7,386 nt of DNA, taken from positions 1 through 7,386 of the forward strand of contig JAOPYS010000254.1 in the NCBI GenBank assembly GCA_025964465.1. The letters are read 5' to 3'. A program made the position numbers and the translations under genes. The notes beneath the pieces are model-generated. The model was not told where the DNA came from. It did no database searches and saw only the letters and a list, made by a program, of their open reading frames with translations. Below, piece by piece: positions 5,300 to 7,386 of the stretch (the first letter of the stretch is position 1; every line of letters starts with the position of its first letter). The stretch is from Thermoleophilia bacterium. GTDB lineage: Bacteria; Actinomycetota; Thermoleophilia; Gaiellales; SKUG01.

Positions 5300-5835
5300 C
5301 GCGTCACCTCCGAGCCCTGTTGCGAATCCACGGCGAGCGCCTTGATCTGCGTGTCGCTCAACTCGGCGAGGATCTCCGTCTCACGCCGGTTGAGCGTGAC
5401 GAACTCGCCCAGGAAGGATGCGATCGTATCCCACTCCTCGGGCGTCCGGCGCGCGACGATCTCCTCGAGGCCGCGACCCCACGGTCGGAGCACCGGTCGC
5501 ATCCGGTCCAGCGCGGCGTCGGTGACGTGCACCACGGTCCGGCGACGGTCGGAGCCGTCGCTGCCGCGACGCACGAGCCCGGCGTCCTCGAGCCGGTCGA
5601 CGAGGGTGGTCACGGCGGCGCGCGACAGCGGGATCCAGGTGCCCAGCTCGGTCATCGTCTGCGGCCCGCGCGACCACAGGGTCGAGATGGCGAGGCGCTC
5701 GTGCGCGTTGAGCGAGAACGCGCGACGCATCTGGGACGTGAAGCCGTCGAACGCAGCGCCCATGCGGAAGAGCAGGTCTGCGACGGCCTCGCGGTCGTCC
5801 TGGTCCGGGTTGGCGTCTGCCACCATGTGCTCCAT
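5296..5835 (-). CDS. MarR family transcriptional regulator (paralogue 3)
   Basis: The 179-residue product has the full MarR layout: N-terminal dimerisation helix (about 14-40), winged helix-turn-helix (about 41-106) with I-P-L-S-R-A-A-V-T-T-L-V-D-R-L-E at 68-83 and wing D-G-S-D-R-R-R at 93-99, and C-terminal helices to about 168. It is first in a two-gene operon with paralogue 2. The start is not certain: the ATG at 5835 is directly abutted by GCAGG with no spacer, while the in-frame ATG at 5826 (three residues later) has GGAG three bases ahead. Neither is ideal. The gene is divergent from the zinc-ribbon gene at 6018, and the gap holds several palindromes (5859-5889), a typical setting for a MarR protein that represses both itself and the divergent neighbour. 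Confidence 0.93.
   Translation of the reverse strand: MEHMVADANPDQDDREAVADLLFRMGAAFDGFTSQMRRAFSLNAHERLAISTLWSRGPQTMTELGTWIPLSRAAVTTLVDRLEDAGLVRRGSDGSDRRRTVVHVTDAALDRMRPVLRPWGRGLEEIVARRTPEEWDTIASFLGEFVTLNRRETEILAELSDTQIKALAVDSQQGSEVTR
5304..5311 (-). promoter_or_regulatory. Strong ribosome binding site of MarR paralogue 2 inside paralogue 3
   Basis: Read on the minus strand the sequence is GGAGGTGA, a near-perfect Shine-Dalgarno match, with GGAGG ending seven bases before the GTG at 5299. It fixes the start of paralogue 2 and supports the 4-base overlap as a real coupled junction. Confidence 0.8.
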
Positions 5836-5858
5836 CCTGCGTACTGCGTGCGGTTCGT

Positions 5859-5889
5859 CCGATATCGGTACCGCTTGTCGGTACTGTAC
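5859..5889. promoter_or_regulatory. Cluster of overlapping palindromes, candidate operator
   Basis: Within 31 bases there are CCGATATCGG at 5859-5868 (perfect 10-bp palindrome), CGGTACCG at 5866-5873 (perfect 8-bp palindrome), GTACCG-CTTGT-CGGTAC at 5868-5884 (6-bp arms, 17 bp overall) and GTAC-T-GTAC at 5881-5889. They lie 24 to 54 bases before the start of MarR paralogue 3 and in the gap shared with the divergent zinc-ribbon gene. This is where an operator is expected. I found no convincing -35/-10 pair on either strand. Confidence 0.5.
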
Positions 5890-6017
5890 TACGCGCGGAG
5901 GTGCAGCGTGGATGCCGCCCCGTGCTCACACAGGCGCGGGGCCCGCGGACGGGGCGAGGTGTCGGCTGGCGCCGCAGGTGGGTAGAGGATCCGCGTCGAT
6001 CACCGGCGCACATCGCT

Positions 6018-7386
6018 ATGGGCATTCTCGACAACATCGGCAAGGGCAAGGGCGGACGCGCACCGAGAGGACGCGTCTCCTCCGGTGCTGCGGCAACGCC
6101 CGGGGCCACGGCCTCGCAGGGCGGGTCCTCGCCGGCGGCCACGAGCGCCGCCGGGGCTCCCTCCGGCGCCGACGCCCGACGCCGACCCGGAACTGGTGTT
6201 GCCACGTCCGGCCGCGCGGGCAAGGCCCCCGGCAAGCGCCGACGCAAGGGCGCGAGTGCCTCGCCACGCGAGCGCATCGCCACCGCGGCCGCACCGCTGC
6301 ACGACCGCCGACGTCGCCTCGTGGGTGCGCGCGAGTCGACCCTGCGCGACCTCGGCGGACTCATGCTCGAGATGTACAAGCGCAACCGCTTCCGCGAGGA
6401 ACTGCTCCTCGACAAGTGCGAGGAGGTGCTCGCCGTCGAGGTCGAGATCGCGCACGTCGACCAGCGCCTCTTCCAGCTGGCGCCGCCCAACGCGGCAGGA
6501 ATGCGGCCGATCGGCCGGTGCGAGTGCGACGCGCCGATCTACCCCGGCCAGAACTTCTGCGGGGTATGCGGGCGATCGTTCGCGACGCTCACGCAGGCGC
6601 GCGCGTGTGCGCGTTGTGGATCCGGCCTGCGGCGCGGCGACCAGTACTGCTCCACGTGCGGCACCGAGGCGCCGGACGTGCTGCAGGTGATCGAACCGCC
6701 GAGCCCGGCCTCGCGGCCGGGCGTGCCGATCGTCGACGCCTCGAGCATCGCCGCCAGCGCCGTCGCCGAGACGGTCATCATCGACACGCCGTCGCTGGGC
6801 GCGGACCCGGTCCCGCCCCCGCCGCCCGTGACCGTGCCACCGCCTGTGGTAGAGGTGCCCCCGGCGGTCGTGGGGGCGGATGCCCCGATCCCGCCCGACG
6901 CGCCGCCGGCCTCCCCGCCGTCGCCCGAGGTGGCCCAGCAGGCCGCCGCCGAGTCGGTCGCCGCGGAGCCGCTGCCCATGGAGCCCGCGCATTCGGAGCC
7001 CGCGTTCGCGGAGCCCGTGTTCGTGGAGCCGTCGCTTCCCGAGCCCGCGATCCCCGAGCCCGCCGCGCCGTCGGCCCCCGTCCGCGAGACCGGGTTCAGC
7101 TGGGCCGAGCCGCCCGTGCCCACGCCGGAGGCCGCGATGGACGCCGCCCTCGACGCGATGCCGCCCCACCCGACGGACCCGGCGACGCCGTTCGCCGGTT
7201 TCCCGCTCTCGGCGACCGTGCCGCCGCCGCCCGTGGTCGATCCCACGACCCTCCCCTTCGTCGATGACACGCCGGCCGCGCCCCCCGCACCGGCCGCTCC
7301 GTCCTCATCGGTGGTCGACGCCCCTCGCGCTGCCCCGGGCTCGCCCGCACCGGCGGGGCCGGGCAACCCTGCCGCGGGCACGGCGG
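6018..7386 (+). CDS. Double zinc-ribbon protein with Pro/Glu-rich tail, function unknown (3' end outside window)
   Basis: The frame is open from the ATG at 6018 to the right edge, giving at least 456 residues with no stop. Residues 1-82 are a Gly/Ala/Ser-rich, strongly basic and probably disordered lead that starts M-G-I-L-D-N-I-G-K-G. About 83-155 is a charged helical region with L-R-D-L-G-G-L-M-L-E-M-Y. Two zinc ribbons follow: Cys168, Cys170, Cys181, Cys184, and Cys197, Cys200, Cys211, Cys214. The second is a standard CxxC pair; the first has the odd spacing CxC at its first knuckle. From about 226 on the sequence is Pro/Ala/Glu/Val-rich, including seven EPxxx repeats at 317-351. No signal peptide or membrane segment is seen in this part. 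The ribosome site is weak: AGAGGAT at 5984-5990 is 27 bases away, so leaderless initiation or a different start is possible. Double zinc ribbons usually bind protein or nucleic acid. The specific role is unknown. Confidence 0.88.
   Translation, partial: MGILDNIGKGKGGRAPRGRVSSGAAATPGATASQGGSSPAATSAAGAPSGADARRRPGTGVATSGRAGKAPGKRRRKGASASPRERIATAAAPLHDRRRRLVGARESTLRDLGGLMLEMYKRNRFREELLLDKCEEVLAVEVEIAHVDQRLFQLAPPNAAGMRPIGRCECDAPIYPGQNFCGVCGRSFATLTQARACARCGSGLRRGDQYCSTCGTEAPDVLQVIEPPSPASRPGVPIVDASSIAASAVAETVIIDTPSLGADPVPPPPPVTVPPPVVEVPPAVVGADAPIPPDAPPASPPSPEVAQQAAAESVAAEPLPMEPAHSEPAFAEPVFVEPSLPEPAIPEPAAPSAPVRETGFSWAEPPVPTPEAAMDAALDAMPPHPTDPATPFAGFPLSATVPPPPVVDPTTLPFVDDTPAAPPAPAAPSSSVVDAPRAAPGSPAPAGPGNPAAGTA
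6966..7070 (+). repeat. Seven in-frame 15-base repeats encoding EPxxx
   Basis: Seven consecutive codon groups, each beginning Glu-Pro (GAG CC) and followed by three variable, mostly small or hydrophobic residues, cover residues 317-351 of the zinc-ribbon protein. The period is strict but the variable codons differ, so this is an old or selected repeat rather than fresh slippage. Such Pro/Glu repeats form stiff extended linkers. Confidence 0.8.

Noticed and set aside
4292..7267. A 991-codon open frame on the plus strand
   Set aside because: It lies opposite three clear MarR genes and out of frame with the zinc-ribbon gene. Its translation is Arg/Pro/Ala-rich with no domain, as expected for a chance open frame in very GC-rich DNA.
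6539..7381. A Gly/Ala/Ser-rich 280-codon minus-strand frame
   Set aside because: It is the mirror of the Pro/Ala/Glu-rich tail of the zinc-ribbon gene; low complexity only, and it would have to begin inside that gene.
1..7386. Search for CRISPR arrays, tRNA genes, insertion sequences and toxin-antitoxin or phage-defence systems
   Set aside because: No regularly spaced repeats, cloverleaf sequences, transposase motifs, terminal inverted repeats or defence-protein motifs were seen on either strand.

Overview
The window is very GC-rich DNA whose real genes use G or C in almost every third codon position. The gene styles (an actinobacterial-looking Flp pilin, an FAD-free 3-hydroxyacyl-CoA dehydrogenase, several MarR regulators, a Pro/Ala/Glu-rich zinc-ribbon protein) suggest a high-GC actinomycetote, possibly of the Solirubrobacterales/Thermoleophilia type. 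The lineage is inferred from style only; there is no rRNA or other marker here. I see no tRNA, rRNA, CRISPR array, insertion sequence or phage gene.

Layout, left to right. 1-235 holds no gene. It has an AT-rich patch with a palindrome at the left edge, probably the control region of a gene outside the window, then a set of inverted repeats at the 3' end of a minus-strand DUF192 gene (236-682). A 165-base divergent gap separates this from a 588-residue plus-strand gene (848-2614) with a disordered Pro/Ala/acidic N-terminal half and a long coiled-coil C-terminal half, of unknown function. It converges, across a strong 14-bp hairpin, on a minus-strand Flp-type prepilin gene (2716-2916). Diverging from the pilin is a 3-hydroxybutyryl-CoA dehydrogenase-like gene (3078-3992) with all catalytic residues intact.

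The right half contains three paralogous MarR-family regulators, all on the minus strand (4015-4530, 4697-5299, 5296-5835). The last two form a translationally coupled pair with a 4-base GTGA overlap. The first stands apart behind a promoter-like sequence, an 18-bp operator-like palindrome and an intrinsic-terminator-like hairpin, all packed into its short leader. A plus-strand gene (6018 to beyond the right edge) diverges from the MarR pair. It encodes a basic, helical, double-zinc-ribbon protein with a long Pro/Glu-rich tail, and it is cut by the window end. The 182-base gap between them is rich in overlapping palindromes.

How the genes work together is not obvious. The best-supported working picture is a cluster of duplicated MarR repressors controlling themselves and perhaps the neighbouring dehydrogenase or zinc-ribbon gene. 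The pilin, DUF192 and coiled-coil genes look like independent single-gene units. No clear new multi-gene system is visible. The most unusual points are the MarR triplet with its compact control region, and the two large unrecognised proteins.
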